In this document: positions 37,125 to 46,560 of the stretch, piece by piece | Position numbering within the stretch: the stretch's first letter is position 1 | Layout: the number at the start of each line of letters is the position of its first letter | NCBI RefSeq assembly: GCF_047675955.1 | Contig: NC_132918.1 | Location: 83,901,139-83,965,138 of the forward strand | Direction of reading: 5' to 3' | Source: Chlorocebus sabaeus | Taxonomy: Eukaryota > Chordata > Mammalia > Primates > Cercopithecidae | DNA length: 64,000 bases | Position numbers and translations under genes: made by a program | Notes under the pieces: generated by a model | The model's input: the letters and a program-made list of their open reading frames with translations, nothing else | Database searches by the model: none | Told to the model about the DNA's origin: nothing

Positions 37125-37169
37125 CTACCGGCAAGGCAGCAGCGAGGCTGGGGGAGGGGCGCCCGCCAT
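37125..37169 (-). pseudogene. L1 antisense ORF0-like frame, truncated to 14 codons
   Basis: On the minus strand an ATG at 37169 begins a frame starting M-A-G-A-P-P-P-A-S, which resembles the start of the primate L1 ORF0 peptide (about 71 aa in L1HS, read from the antisense promoter). Here a TAG follows after 14 residues (complement of 37125-37127), so ORF0 cannot be made at normal length. The start codon and the first nine residues fit, but the downstream differences from L1HS predate or are independent of this copy. The assignment rests on memory of the family. Confidence 0.55.
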
Positions 37170-37497
37170 TGCTGAGGCTTAAGTAGGTAAACAAAGCTGC
37201 TGGGAAGCTCGAACTGGGTGGAGCTCACAGCAGCTCAAGGAAACCTGCCTGTCTCTGTAGACTCCACCTCTGGGGACAGGGCACAGTAAATAATAACAAA
37301 CGCAGCAGCTCTGCAAACGCAAACGACTCTGTCTGACAGCTTTGAAGAGAGCAGTGGATCTCCCAACACGGAGGTTGAGATCTGAGAAGGGACAGACTCC
37401 CTGCTCAAGTGGGTCCCTGACCCCTGAGTAGCCTAACTGGGAGACATCCCCCACTAGGGGCAGTCTGACACACCACACCTCACAGGGTGGAGTACAC

Positions 37498-37628
37498 CCC
37501 TGAGAGGAAGATTCCAAAGCAAGAATCAGACAGGTACACTCGCTGTTCAGAAATATTCTATCTTCTGCAGCCTCTGCTGCTGATACCCAGGCAAACAGGG
37601 TCTGGAGTGGACCTCAAGCAATCTCCTA
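37498..37628 (+). promoter_or_regulatory. 5'UTR segment lost from the youngest ape L1s (ZNF93-target region)
   Basis: Between two stretches that align with the L1HS leader lies about 130 bp with no L1HS counterpart, containing the words TGCAGCCTCTGCTGCTGATA and CAGGCAAACAGGGTCTGG. Published work describes a 129-bp segment, bound by the KRAB zinc-finger protein ZNF93, that was deleted during L1PA3 evolution in apes. This element matches the undeleted form. The edges are approximate, and whether the exact ZNF93 motif is intact needs alignment. Confidence 0.75.
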
Positions 37629-37756
37629 CAGCTACAACCTACAGCTGAGGATCCTGACTGTTAGAAGGAAAGCTATCAAACAGGAAGGACACCTACACCA
37701 AAACCCCATCAGTACATCACCATCATCAAAGACCAGAGGCAGATAAAACCACAAAG

Positions 37757-38772
37757 ATGGGGAAAAAGCAGGGCAGAAAAGCTGGAAATTCAAAAAATAA
37801 GAGTGCATCTCCCCCGGCAAAGGAGCGCAGCTCATCGCCAGCAACGGATCAAAGCTGGACGGAGAATGACTTCGACGAGATGAGAGAAGAAGGCTTCAGT
37901 CCATCAAATTTCTCAGAGCTAAAGGAGGAATTACGTACCCAGCGCAAAGAAACTAAAAATCTTGAAAAAAAAGTGGAAGAATTGATGGCTAGAGTAATTA
38001 ATGCAGAGAAGCTCACAAACGAAATGAAAGAGACGAAAACCATGGCACGAGAAATACGTGACAAATGCACAAGCTTCAGTAACCGTCTCGATCAACTGGA
38101 AGAAAGAATGTCAGCGATGGAGGATCAAATGAATGAAATGAAGCGAGAAGAGAAACCAAAAGAAAAAGAAGAAAAAGAAATGAACAAAGCCTGCAAGAAG
38201 TATGGGATTATGTAAAAAGACCAAATCTACGTCTGATTGGGGTGCCTGAAAGTGAGGGGGAAAATGGAACCAAGTTGGAAAACACTCTTCAGGATATCAT
38301 CCAGGAGAACTTCCCCAACCTAGTAGGGCAGGCCAACATTCAAATCCAGGAAATACAGAGAACGCCACAAAGATACTCCTCAAGAAGAGCAACTCCAAGA
38401 CACATAATTGCCAGATTCACCAAAGTTGAAATGAAGGAAAAAATCTTAAGGGCAGCCAGAGAGAAAGGTCGGGTTACCCACAAAGGGAAGCCCATCAGAC
38501 TAACAGCAGATCTCTCGGCAGAAACTCTTCAAGCCAGAAGAGAGTGGGGGCCAATATTCAACATTCTTAAAGAAAAGAATTTTAAACCCAGAATTTTATA
38601 TCCAGCCAAACTAAGTTTCATAAGTGAAGGAGAAATAAAATCCTTTACAGATAAGCAAATGCTTAGAGATTTTGTCACCACTAGGCCTGCCTTACAAGAG
38701 ACCCTGAAGGAAGCACTAAACATGGAAAGGAACAACCGGTACCAGCCATTGCAAAAACATGCCAAAATGTAA
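37757..38772 (+). pseudogene. L1 ORF1 (RNA-binding chaperone ORF1p), frameshifted
   Basis: ORF1p is the trimeric RNA-binding protein of the L1 particle. The first part (37757-38215, 152 codons) begins M-G-K-K-Q-G-R-K, is strongly charged and heptad-like from about residue 50, and ends at a TAA after ...KKYGIM. The family sequence resumes in another frame as V-W-D-Y-V-K-R-P-N-L-R-L and runs through the RRM and C-terminal domains to ...LQKHAKM at 38772. The total span is 1016 nt; one added base gives 339 codons, exactly the 338-aa ORF1p plus stop. The shift lies in the purine-rich tract at about 38153-38181, consistent with loss of one A. The upstream product would hold only the N-terminus and coiled coil. 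An internal ATG at 38242 opens 176 codons of the C-terminal part, but translation from it is doubtful. Confidence 0.93.
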
Positions 38773-38835
38773 AGACCATCAAGGCTAGGAAGAAACTGCA
38801 TCAACTAACGAGCAAAATAACCAGTTAATATCATA
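38773..38835 (+). other. L1 inter-ORF spacer
   Basis: The 63-bp spacer between the ORF1 stop and ORF2 ATG has the same length as in human L1. ORF2 is reached by an unconventional termination/reinitiation mechanism in the family. In-frame stops sit in the spacer as expected, and the ORF2 ATG context is CATAATGG. Confidence 0.85.
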
Positions 38836-41800
38836 ATGGCAGGATCAAGATCACACATAACAATCTTAACCTTAAATGTAAATGGACTAAATGCTCCAAT
38901 TAAAAGACACAGACTGGCAAACTGGATAAAGAGTCAAGATCCATCAGTCTGCTGTATTCAGGAGACCCATCTCACACGCAGAGACATACATAGGCTCAAA
39001 ATAAAGGGATGGAGGAAGATTTACCAAGCAAATGGAGAACACAAAAAAGCGGGGGTTGCAATACTAGTCTCTGATAAAACAGACTTTAAACCATCAAAGA
39101 TCAAAAGAGACAAAGAAGGCCATTACATAATGGTAAAGGGATCAATTCAACAGGAAGAGCTAACTATCCTAAATATATATGCACCCAATACAGGAGCACC
39201 CAGATTCATAAAGCAAGTCCTTAGAGACTTACAAAGAGACTTAGACTCCCATACAATAATAATGGGAGACTTCAACACTCCACTGTCAACATTAGACAGA
39301 TCAACGAGACAGAAAGTTAACAAGGATATCCAGGAATTGAACTCATCTCTGCAGCAAGCAGACCTAATAGACATCTATAGAACTCTCCACCCCAAATCAA
39401 CAGAATATACATTCTTCTCAGCACCACATCGTACTTACTCCAAAATTGACCACGTAATTGGAAGTAAAGCACTCCTCAGCAAATGTACAAGAACAGAAAT
39501 TATAACAAACTGTCTCTCAGACCACAGTGCAATCAAATTAGATCTCAGGACTAAGAAACTCAATCAAAACCGCTCAACTACATGGAAACTGAACAACCTG
39601 CTCCTGAATGACTACTGGGTACATAACGAAATGAAGGCAGAAATAAAGATGTTCTTTGAAACCAATGAGAACAAAGATACAACATACCAGAATCTCTGGG
39701 ACACATTTAAAGCAGTGTGTAGAGGGAAATTTATAGCACTAAATGCCCACAAGAGAAAGCAGGAAAGATCTAAAATTGACACTCTAACATCGCAATTAAA
39801 AGAACTAGAGAAGCAAGAGCAAACACATTCGAAAGCTAGCAGAAGGCAAGAAATAACTAAGATCAGAGCAGAACTGAAGGAGATAGAGACACAAAAAACC
39901 CTCCAAAAAATCAATGAATCCAGGAGTTGGTTTTTTGAAAAGATCAACAAAATTGACAGACCACTAGCAAGACTAATAAAGAAGAAAGGAGAGAAGAATC
40001 AAATCGACGCAATTAAAAATGATAAAGGGGATATCACCACCGACCCCACAGAAATACAAACTACCATCAGAGAATACTATAAACACCTCTACGCAAATAA
40101 ACTGGAAAATCTAGAAGAAATGGATAATTTCCTGGACACTTACACTCTTCCAAGACTAAACCAGGAAGAAGTTGAATCCCTGAATAGACCAATAGTAGGC
40201 TCTGAAATTGAGGCAATAATTAATAGCCTACCAACCAAAAAAAGTCCAGGACCAGATGGATTCACAGCTGAATTCTACCAGAGGTACAAGGAGGAGCTGG
40301 TACCATTCCTTCTGAAACTATTCCAATCAATAGAAAAAGAGGGAATCCTCCCTAACTCATTTTATGAGGCCAACATCATCCTGATACCAAAGCCTGGCAG
40401 AGACACAACAAAAAAAGAGAATTTTAGACCAATATCCCTGATGAACATCGATGCAAAAATCCTCAATAAAATACTGGCAAACCGGATTCAGCAGCACATC
40501 AAAAAGCTTATCCACCATGATCAAGTGGGCTTCATCCCTGGGATGCAAGGCTGGTTCAACATTCGCAAATCAATAAACATAATCCAGCATATAAACAGAA
40601 CCAAAGACAAGAACCACATGATTATCTCAATAGATGCAGAAAAGGCTTTTGACAAAATTCAACAGCCCTTCATGCTAAAAACGCTCAATAAATTCGGTAT
40701 TGATGGAACGTACCTCAAAATAATAAGAGCTATTTATGACAAACCCACAGCCAATATCATACTGAATGGGCAAAAACTGGAAAAATTCCCTTTGAAAACT
40801 GGCACAAGACAGGGATGCCCTCTCTCACCACTCCTATTCAACATAGTGTTGGAAGTTCTGGCTAGGGCAATCAGGCAAGAGAAAGAAATCAAGGGGATTC
40901 AGTTAGGAAAAGAAGAAGTCAAATTGTCCCTGTTTGCAGATGACATGATTGTATATTTAGAAAACCCCATTGTCTCAGCCCAAAATCTCCTTAAGCTGAT
41001 CAGCAACTTCAGCAAAGTCTCAGGATACAAAATTAATGTGCAAAAATCACAAGCATTCTTATACACCAGTGACAGTCAAACAGAGAGCCAAATCAGGAAT
41101 GAACTTCCATTCACAATTGCTTCAAAGAGAATAAAATACCTAGGAATCCAACTTACAAGGGATGTAAAGGACCTCTTCAAGGAGAACTACAAACCACTGC
41201 TCAGTGAAATCAAAGAGGACACAAACAAATGGAAGAACATACCATGCTCATGGATAGGAAGAATCAATATCGTGAAAATGGCCATACTGCCCAAGGTAAT
41301 TTATAGATTCAATGCCATCCCCATCAAGCTACCAATGAGCTTCTTCACAGAATTGGAAAAAACTGCTTTAAAGTTCATATGGAACCAAAAAAGAGCCCAC
41401 ATCTCCAAGACAATCCTAAGTCAAAAGAACAAAGCTGGAGGCATCACGCTACCTGACTTCAAACTATACTACAAGCCTACAGTAACCAAAACAGCATGGT
41501 ACTGGTACCAAAACAGAGATATAGACCAATGGAACAGAACAGAGTCCTCAGAAATAATACCACACATCTACAGCCATCTGATCTTTGACAAACCTGAGAG
41601 AAACAAGAAATGGGGAAAGGATTCCCTATTTAATAAATGGTGCTGGGAAAACTGGCTAGCCATAAGTAGAAAGCTGAAACTGGATCCTTTCCTTACTCCT
41701 TATACGAAAATTAATTCAAGATGGATTAGAGACTTAAATGTTAGACCTAATACCATAAAAATCCTAGAGGAAAACCTAGGTAGTACCATTCAGGACATAG

Positions 41801-42663
41801 GCATGGGCAAAGACTTCATGTCTAAAACACCAAAAGCAACGGCAGCAAAAGCCAAAATTGACAAATGGGATCTCATCAAACTAAAGAGCTTCTGCACAGC
41901 AAAAGAAACTACCATCAGAGTGAGCAGGCAACCTACAGAATGGGAGAAAATTTTTGCAATCTACTCATCTGACAAAGGGCTAATATCCAGAACCTACAAA
42001 GAACTCAAACAAATTTACAAGAAAAAAACAAACAACCCCATCCAAAAGTGGGCAAAGGATATGAACAGACATTTCTCAAAAGAAGACATTCATACAGCCA
42101 ACAGACACATGAAAAAATGCTCATCATCACTGGCCATCAGAGAATTGCAAATCAAAACCACAATGAGATACCATCTCACACCAGTTAGAATGGCGATCAT
42201 TCAAAAGTCAGGAAACAACAGGTGCTGGAGAGGATGTGGAGAAATAGGAACACTTTTACACTGTTGGTGGGATTGTAAACTAGTTCAACCATTATGGAAA
42301 ACAGTATGGCGATTCCTCAAGGATCTAGAACTAGATGTACCATATGACCCAGCCATCCCATTACTGGGTATATACCCAAAGGATTATAAATTATGCTGCT
42401 ATAAGGACACATGCACACGTATGTTTATTGCAGCACTATTCACAATAGCAAAGACTTGGAATCAACCCAAATGTCCATCAGTGACAGATTGGATTAAGAA
42501 AATGTGGCACATATACACCATGGAATACTATGCAGCCATAAAAAAGGATGAGTTTGTGTCCTTTGTAGGGACATGGATGCAGCTGGAAACCATCATTCTT
42601 AGCAAACTATCACAAGAACAGAAAACCAAACACCGCATGTTCTCACTCGTAGGTGGGAACTGA
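38836..42663 (+). CDS. L1 ORF2p: endonuclease and reverse transcriptase, intact
   Basis: The frame is open for 1275 codons, the standard ORF2p length. ORF2p nicks target DNA and reverse-transcribes L1 or Alu RNA from the nick. The N-terminal apurinic-type endonuclease (about 1-239) keeps N14, E43, Y115, D145, N147, T192, D205, S228, D229 and H230. A PCNA-binding (PIP-box) region keeps I407, Y414 and Y415. The reverse transcriptase domain (about 500-770) keeps the F-A-D-D catalytic motif with D702 and D703. The C-terminal cysteine motif C-X3-C-X7-H-X4-C is complete (C1130, C1134, H1142, C1147). It begins M-A-G-S-R-S and differs at many residues from L1HS, mostly outside motifs. ORF1 upstream is broken, so the element cannot act alone. 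Enzymatic activity is inferred from intact motifs only. Confidence 0.96.
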   Translation: MAGSRSHITILTLNVNGLNAPIKRHRLANWIKSQDPSVCCIQETHLTRRDIHRLKIKGWRKIYQANGEHKKAGVAILVSDKTDFKPSKIKRDKEGHYIMVKGSIQQEELTILNIYAPNTGAPRFIKQVLRDLQRDLDSHTIIMGDFNTPLSTLDRSTRQKVNKDIQELNSSLQQADLIDIYRTLHPKSTEYTFFSAPHRTYSKIDHVIGSKALLSKCTRTEIITNCLSDHSAIKLDLRTKKLNQNRSTTWKLNNLLLNDYWVHNEMKAEIKMFFETNENKDTTYQNLWDTFKAVCRGKFIALNAHKRKQERSKIDTLTSQLKELEKQEQTHSKASRRQEITKIRAELKEIETQKTLQKINESRSWFFEKINKIDRPLARLIKKKGEKNQIDAIKNDKGDITTDPTEIQTTIREYYKHLYANKLENLEEMDNFLDTYTLPRLNQEEVESLNRPIVGSEIEAIINSLPTKKSPGPDGFTAEFYQRYKEELVPFLLKLFQSIEKEGILPNSFYEANIILIPKPGRDTTKKENFRPISLMNIDAKILNKILANRIQQHIKKLIHHDQVGFIPGMQGWFNIRKSINIIQHINRTKDKNHMIISIDAEKAFDKIQQPFMLKTLNKFGIDGTYLKIIRAIYDKPTANIILNGQKLEKFPLKTGTRQGCPLSPLLFNIVLEVLARAIRQEKEIKGIQLGKEEVKLSLFADDMIVYLENPIVSAQNLLKLISNFSKVSGYKINVQKSQAFLYTSDSQTESQIRNELPFTIASKRIKYLGIQLTRDVKDLFKENYKPLLSEIKEDTNKWKNIPCSWIGRINIVKMAILPKVIYRFNAIPIKLPMSFFTELEKTALKFIWNQKRAHISKTILSQKNKAGGITLPDFKLYYKPTVTKTAWYWYQNRDIDQWNRTESSEIIPHIYSHLIFDKPERNKKWGKDSLFNKWCWENWLAISRKLKLDPFLTPYTKINSRWIRDLNVRPNTIKILEENLGSTIQDIGMGKDFMSKTPKATAAKAKIDKWDLIKLKSFCTAKETTIRVSRQPTEWEKIFAIYSSDKGLISRTYKELKQIYKKKTNNPIQKWAKDMNRHFSKEDIHTANRHMKKCSSSLAIRELQIKTTMRYHLTPVRMAIIQKSGNNRCWRGCGEIGTLLHCWWDCKLVQPLWKTVWRFLKDLELDVPYDPAIPLLGIYPKDYKLCCYKDTCTRMFIAALFTIAKTWNQPKCPSVTDWIKKMWHIYTMEYYAAIKKDEFVSFVGTWMQLETIILSKLSQEQKTKHRMFSLVGGN

Positions 42664-42901
42664 ACAATGAGATCACTTGGACTCGGGAAGGGGAACATCA
42701 CACACCGGGGCCTATCATGGGGAGGGGGGAGGGGGGAGGGATTGCATTGGGAGTTATACCTGATGTAAATGACGAGTTGATGGGTGCAGCACACCAACAT
42801 GGCACAAGTATACATATGTAGCAAACCTGCACGTTGTGCACATGTACCCTACAACTTGAAGTTTAATAATAATAAATAAATTAAATAAAAAAAAAAAAAA
42901 A
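42664..42901 (+). other. L1 3'UTR and poly-A tail
   Basis: The 3'UTR follows the ORF2 stop, contains a G-rich run at 42719-42740, the L1PA phrase CAAACCTGCACGTTGTGCAC, and an AT-rich end (AATAATAATAAATAAATT) that supplies AATAAA-type signals, then about 18 A. The CAAACC and CACGTTG forms belong to L1PA4 and older families. Confidence 0.9.
42719..42740 (+). other. G-quadruplex-prone tract of the L1 3'UTR
   Basis: Runs of four, six, six and three G separated by single A residues could fold into an intramolecular G-quadruplex. The L1 3'UTR poly-G tract is a known conserved feature, so this is expected rather than novel. Confidence 0.8.
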
Positions 42902-42913
42902 AAGAAGTTAGTA
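42902..42913 (+). repeat. Downstream target-site duplication of the full-length L1
   Basis: Identical 12-mer to 36717-36728, directly after the poly-A tail. Because the first bases are A, the exact tail/duplication boundary is ambiguous by a base or two. Confidence 0.93.
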
Positions 42914-43300
42914 TAGGAAACTTGTATAAGAAAATGTCTCTGTATTATCTACGAAACTGTTAATAAATATGTTTTCCATCATGTCAATGTCATCTTTTAC
43001 ATATATGAGATGATTTCCTCTTAGAATTCATACTAAACTTCTTTAACAGAAATTATCTTTTTTTGATTCATATTCTCTTTTTTGTCCTGGTTACCAGACA
43101 GCACAAGTGACCATCATGTTTAGGTTTCTGGTACAGCTCTCTCTCCCATTCCTCTCTGTACCCTCTGATTTTTTTTATTTTTTTCAGATTTCAGTTGGAA
43201 AAATCCTAATGAATGTAACTTTTAGTTACATGTTGAATTCTTTTGAATGTGTATATTTAAAATAAATAATGCACATAGTTAAAAAGAAGCATGTTTTTAA

Positions 43301-43465
43301 AACAGTGGTTCTTGATTGTAGCTAAATATTTAGAATTATCTGGATAGTTTTAAAACTCTGATACCCAGGCAGCATCGTAGATCACTTAAGTCAGAATATC
43401 TGGGTTTGGTCACAGACATCAGTATTTTTTTAAAGCTCCTCAAGGTCATTCCAATGTTAAGATTC
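43301..43465 (+). mobile_element. MER5-type hAT remnant
   Basis: ACAGTGGTTCTTGATTGTAGC start, then CTGATACCCAGGCAGC and CATCAGTATTTTTTTAAAGC follow the MER5 consensus order. The right terminus is eroded. Confidence 0.65.
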
Positions 43466-46139
43466 ATCATTTTAGATATTCTTTATTATGATGTTCATCA
43501 TTTTTACAGAAACACAGTTCCAAAAGGATAAATTTCAAACTCACCTGTAAACCCATAATTTATTATAAGTCACTCTTAACACTTAAAAATAGTTAACCTG
43601 CTGATCTTTTTCTTTTCCTTCTTCTTTTAAAATAAAATTACAATAATATATGTGCAGATGTAGTGAATGTATTCATTTATATATTAGACACAATTTACAT
43701 ATTTATGCTTATATATGGCATACATGTACATATTACAATATATGTATTGGTTTTATTCCAAATCTGTTTTATTCTCAGAGACATTTTCCCATATGTTCCC
43801 AGATGTATTTTCTGAGAACCTGGTTTTTAATGCTTGTATAACATTAATGCTTGTTGTTAGACAATTTTTTTTCACTCATTCTTCTCTTCTTACATATTAA
43901 TGTTGCAGACAACATCCTTAAACAACTTTTGTATGGCGAATCCCATTTTTTCCTTGGGAATACATTATGATCTATTGATTCTCGTGGGCTGAATTTTGTC
44001 CATAAGAATGAAAGTGGTAGCCCCCAAGATGCTGTTTGCTCCCTGATGTCTCATTTTTCTCCGGAATATGAAGGAATGGCTATTTTCTGCTCTTCCTAAA
44101 GACTCAGGATGTAATAATATACTGTCACAGATTTCAGAAGCATGGAACCTTGGCACCAAAAGGGTCTCTAATAGCTAAGTTGTCTTGGAAATGCTTGGGT
44201 CCACTTCCTCTTCTGATATAGAAAGAACAGACAGGTCATTAAATGATGACAAGGGCTCTTTGAAGTGAAGTGAAGCAATATTGGAGGGTGCAGCATATAA
44301 AAACTCTCTTCTCAGATATAAAAAAAAAAAAATTGAGCTACTTGGCTAGGAGAAGTGAGCCTGGATTTGGAGGCTTAAGGTTTCAGGAAGGTCTGAGACA
44401 AACTCAGGAAGAAACAGATCAAGAGTGTTGGAAGGGACAGACGATTGACGAGAGCACTGAAATTCCACTGTGATTTGGGTCACTGGTGTGACATGGCATC
44501 TATTTATGGGATACCTGGAAAATAAGGGAGAAACAAGACATCTCTGTCACACTTTGGGGAAGTATACGATTAAGGTCCATACGCTGTGGTAGAAAGAGTG
44601 TCTTGGAGGCCCCCAGTCTTTCTCACTGTGATGCCGTGCTCATTTGACAACCTCATAAACACGTATTTCTGTTCTTAATGCCTTACCCATTCTGATGCAC
44701 TGATCGTTTTTTAGGCCATGTGAACAGGGCAGAGCTTGTCATTATGCCTGGGACATAGTGGGCATTCAGTAGGTGTTTGTTGAATGAAAGAAGCAGGCAC
44801 AATCACAGCTTTCCCTTCTGGTGATCTGCTTTATGATACAATTTCCAGGAATGCATTGTGTCTAAAATTGGGGACCATATGTACAGGAAATTCTTTCTTA
44901 TGTCAGTGTGAAATCCCTCTAAAGTAAATCCCCCTTTATAGTTTTTTATTGTTGTTTATTTGTTCGTTTTTAATACAGAAAACTGTAAACTTTATATTAG
45001 GGCAGGTTTTGTGTGTGTGTGCAAAAGCCTGGTCATGGGCTAGATGACATTTATTTTTCTGTAGAGATACTTGGACATTTTATGATTCAATTACTTCCTT
45101 CCAAAAGCCATATTTAGAATTCCAGCCAATCTGTGAGCCAGAAAGGGGTGAGCCAGTATAATAATCAAGGTAATGTGGCAAGAAGGTGTGACATTTCTTA
45201 GCCTTTCTAGAAGAAATGGGTGAAAATAAATGTTTTCAGGGTCAGTAAATAACTTTCCCGTAGTAGCCAGAGAGAAAGCATCTTACTTTACTGAAGCTGG
45301 ACCTTTGTCATTTGAAGGATCTCCTCCTAATGCCATCTAAGCTTGAGAGGTTCATATGGCTGCAGCATGGTTTATCTTGCTGTTTTAACATTATGTCCAT
45401 TCAAGCTCCATTGTAGACCTTTCTTTTAAAGAGAGTTCACCCCGGGATATTAAATAAAATAGAATTTGAATGGAAAGTTGGCATTCCAGTTCGGAAACAA
45501 TTTTTATTGGGTACAGACTTGGGGGGAGCAGAAAAAAAACAAACACAATGTCTATGTTGTAAATGATAATAAAAAAAAGAACAAGTAAAACAAATGAAAA
45601 TGTTTTGTTTTATAAGGCTGTTTTGCATTCCCATGACTTCAAAATACTTTTGGATTTTATGGCAATCTATAACTGCTTTAGTATAGACACACAAAGAACA
45701 AATAAACTTAAATAAATTCAGAGAATAACAGAAGAAATATGTAGAATTACAGTGGTCAGTTGGTAAAGATTCTGTTGGAGGTTTTGGAGGTTTTTGCATA
45801 ATTTGTATTAGTACAAAAATATGAAATTAATAATCAATTTTAATGCATCTATGTTTCTTAATGTCTTCAACTTGCCAATTCTGTTGTTAGTCATAAACTT
45901 TTATATTCCTCCCTATGTTTATCTTTCCCATCGCTATGGCTCACTTTTGTTGTTACTGTTGCTGATTCTCAAAACCATTAGATCTTAAGTATATTCCACT
46001 ACCAAAGTCATTAATTTTAAGGAGAAAACAGGAAGTTAGAAGCCATGATTTTACTTATAATAATCCATTTGTCTCATACTTTCATCTCAAAAATATGTAT
46101 TTAAGTAGAAGGAGAGCCAGAAAAATAACCAAGAGAGTT
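43466..46139. other. Mostly unannotated stretch
   Basis: Apart from the L2 end at 44700-44795 nothing is clear. An AT-rich part at 43540-43960 may be very old L1M. The minus-strand frame at 45437-45799 (120 codons) has no domain. Confidence 0.5.
44700..44795 (+). mobile_element. L2 3' end
   Basis: CTGGGACATAGTGGGCATTC followed by AGTAGGTGTTTGTTGAATG is a well-kept L2 end. Confidence 0.75.
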
Positions 46140-46240
46140 ACATTGTAATTCTGGCTCTACTGTACACTAGCAGTGTGATTTTAAGCTGGTAATTTATCCT
46201 CTGTAGCCCCAGCGTTGTCTTCTGAAAAGTACATTCACTT
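46140..46240 (+). mobile_element. MIR fragment
   Basis: AGTGTGATTTTAAGCTGGTAA with following TTATCCTCTGTAGCC is a diverged MIR core. Confidence 0.45.
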
Positions 46241-46345
46241 ATTTGGATGATGTGAGATTTACAGGAAATGATTCCCGGTAGAATAGAATGAAGTAGAATG
46301 TAGAATGCAGTAGCAATAGAATGAAGATGTGCATATCGATGATCT

Positions 46346-46560
46346 AGCACTGGACTGTCCTATATGATAGTTACTAGCCACATGTGGCTTCTTTAAATTA
46401 GAGCTAATCAGAATGAAATTAAGTTAAAAATTTAGCTCCTTAGTCATACGAGCCACATTTCAAATGCTCAAGAATCACTTATGGCTAGTAGCTACCATAT
46501 TGCAGAAAACTATTCCATTATCGCAGAGGATCCTGTTGAATAGTACTGACCTAGAATGAC
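46346..46560 (+). mobile_element. hAT-type non-autonomous DNA transposon with inverted ends
   Basis: The left end (ATATGATAGTTACTAGCCAC) and the complement of the right part (ATATGGTAGCTACTAGCCAT) are imperfect inverted repeats. Internal GAGCCACATTTCAAATGCTC is familiar from an abundant mammalian hAT MITE whose name I cannot fix. Confidence 0.65.

Larger units (their letters stand above)
36729..37756 (+). promoter_or_regulatory. L1 5'UTR with internal promoter
   Basis: The 1028-bp leader starts with a run of five G followed by a GGCCGAATAGG-type L1 start, is GC- and CpG-rich relative to its surroundings, and ends at the ORF1 ATG. In L1 this region carries an internal RNA polymerase II sense promoter and an antisense promoter. 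Human L1HS leaders are about 910 bp; the extra length here matches the retained segment at about 37498-37628. No CpG methylation or transcription state can be read from sequence. Confidence 0.9.
36729..42901 (+). mobile_element. Full-length L1 (LINE-1) retrotransposon, L1PA lineage
   Basis: The element is 6173 bp long and has every L1 part in order: 5'UTR (36729-37756), ORF1 (37757-38772, frameshifted), a 63-bp spacer, ORF2 (38836-42663, open), a 3'UTR and a poly-A tail. A perfect 12-bp target-site duplication, AAGAAGTTAGTA, flanks it at 36717-36728 and 42902-42913, so it inserted by target-primed reverse transcription and was not truncated. The 5'UTR contains the about 129-bp segment found in L1PA4 and older families. 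The 3'UTR also reads as L1PA4-L1PA7 type or a monkey lineage derived from these, not L1HS. It lies among old repeats, and a (GT)n tract ends about 400 bp upstream. Exact subfamily is uncertain without alignment. Confidence 0.97.

Noticed and set aside
36713..37228. 171-codon minus-strand open frame across the L1 5'UTR
   Set aside because: It is the antisense of the GC-rich leader, is not in the ORF0 frame, and starts at no known position. Length is explained by GC content. The ORF0-like start is in a different frame.
43980..44160. Possible LTR start (GGGCTGAATTTTGTCC)
   Set aside because: Only one short phrase resembles a MaLR LTR, and the rest does not continue the family.
45437..45799. 120-codon minus-strand frame
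   Set aside because: No domain, low-complexity composition and no supporting context; chance frame in AT-rich DNA.
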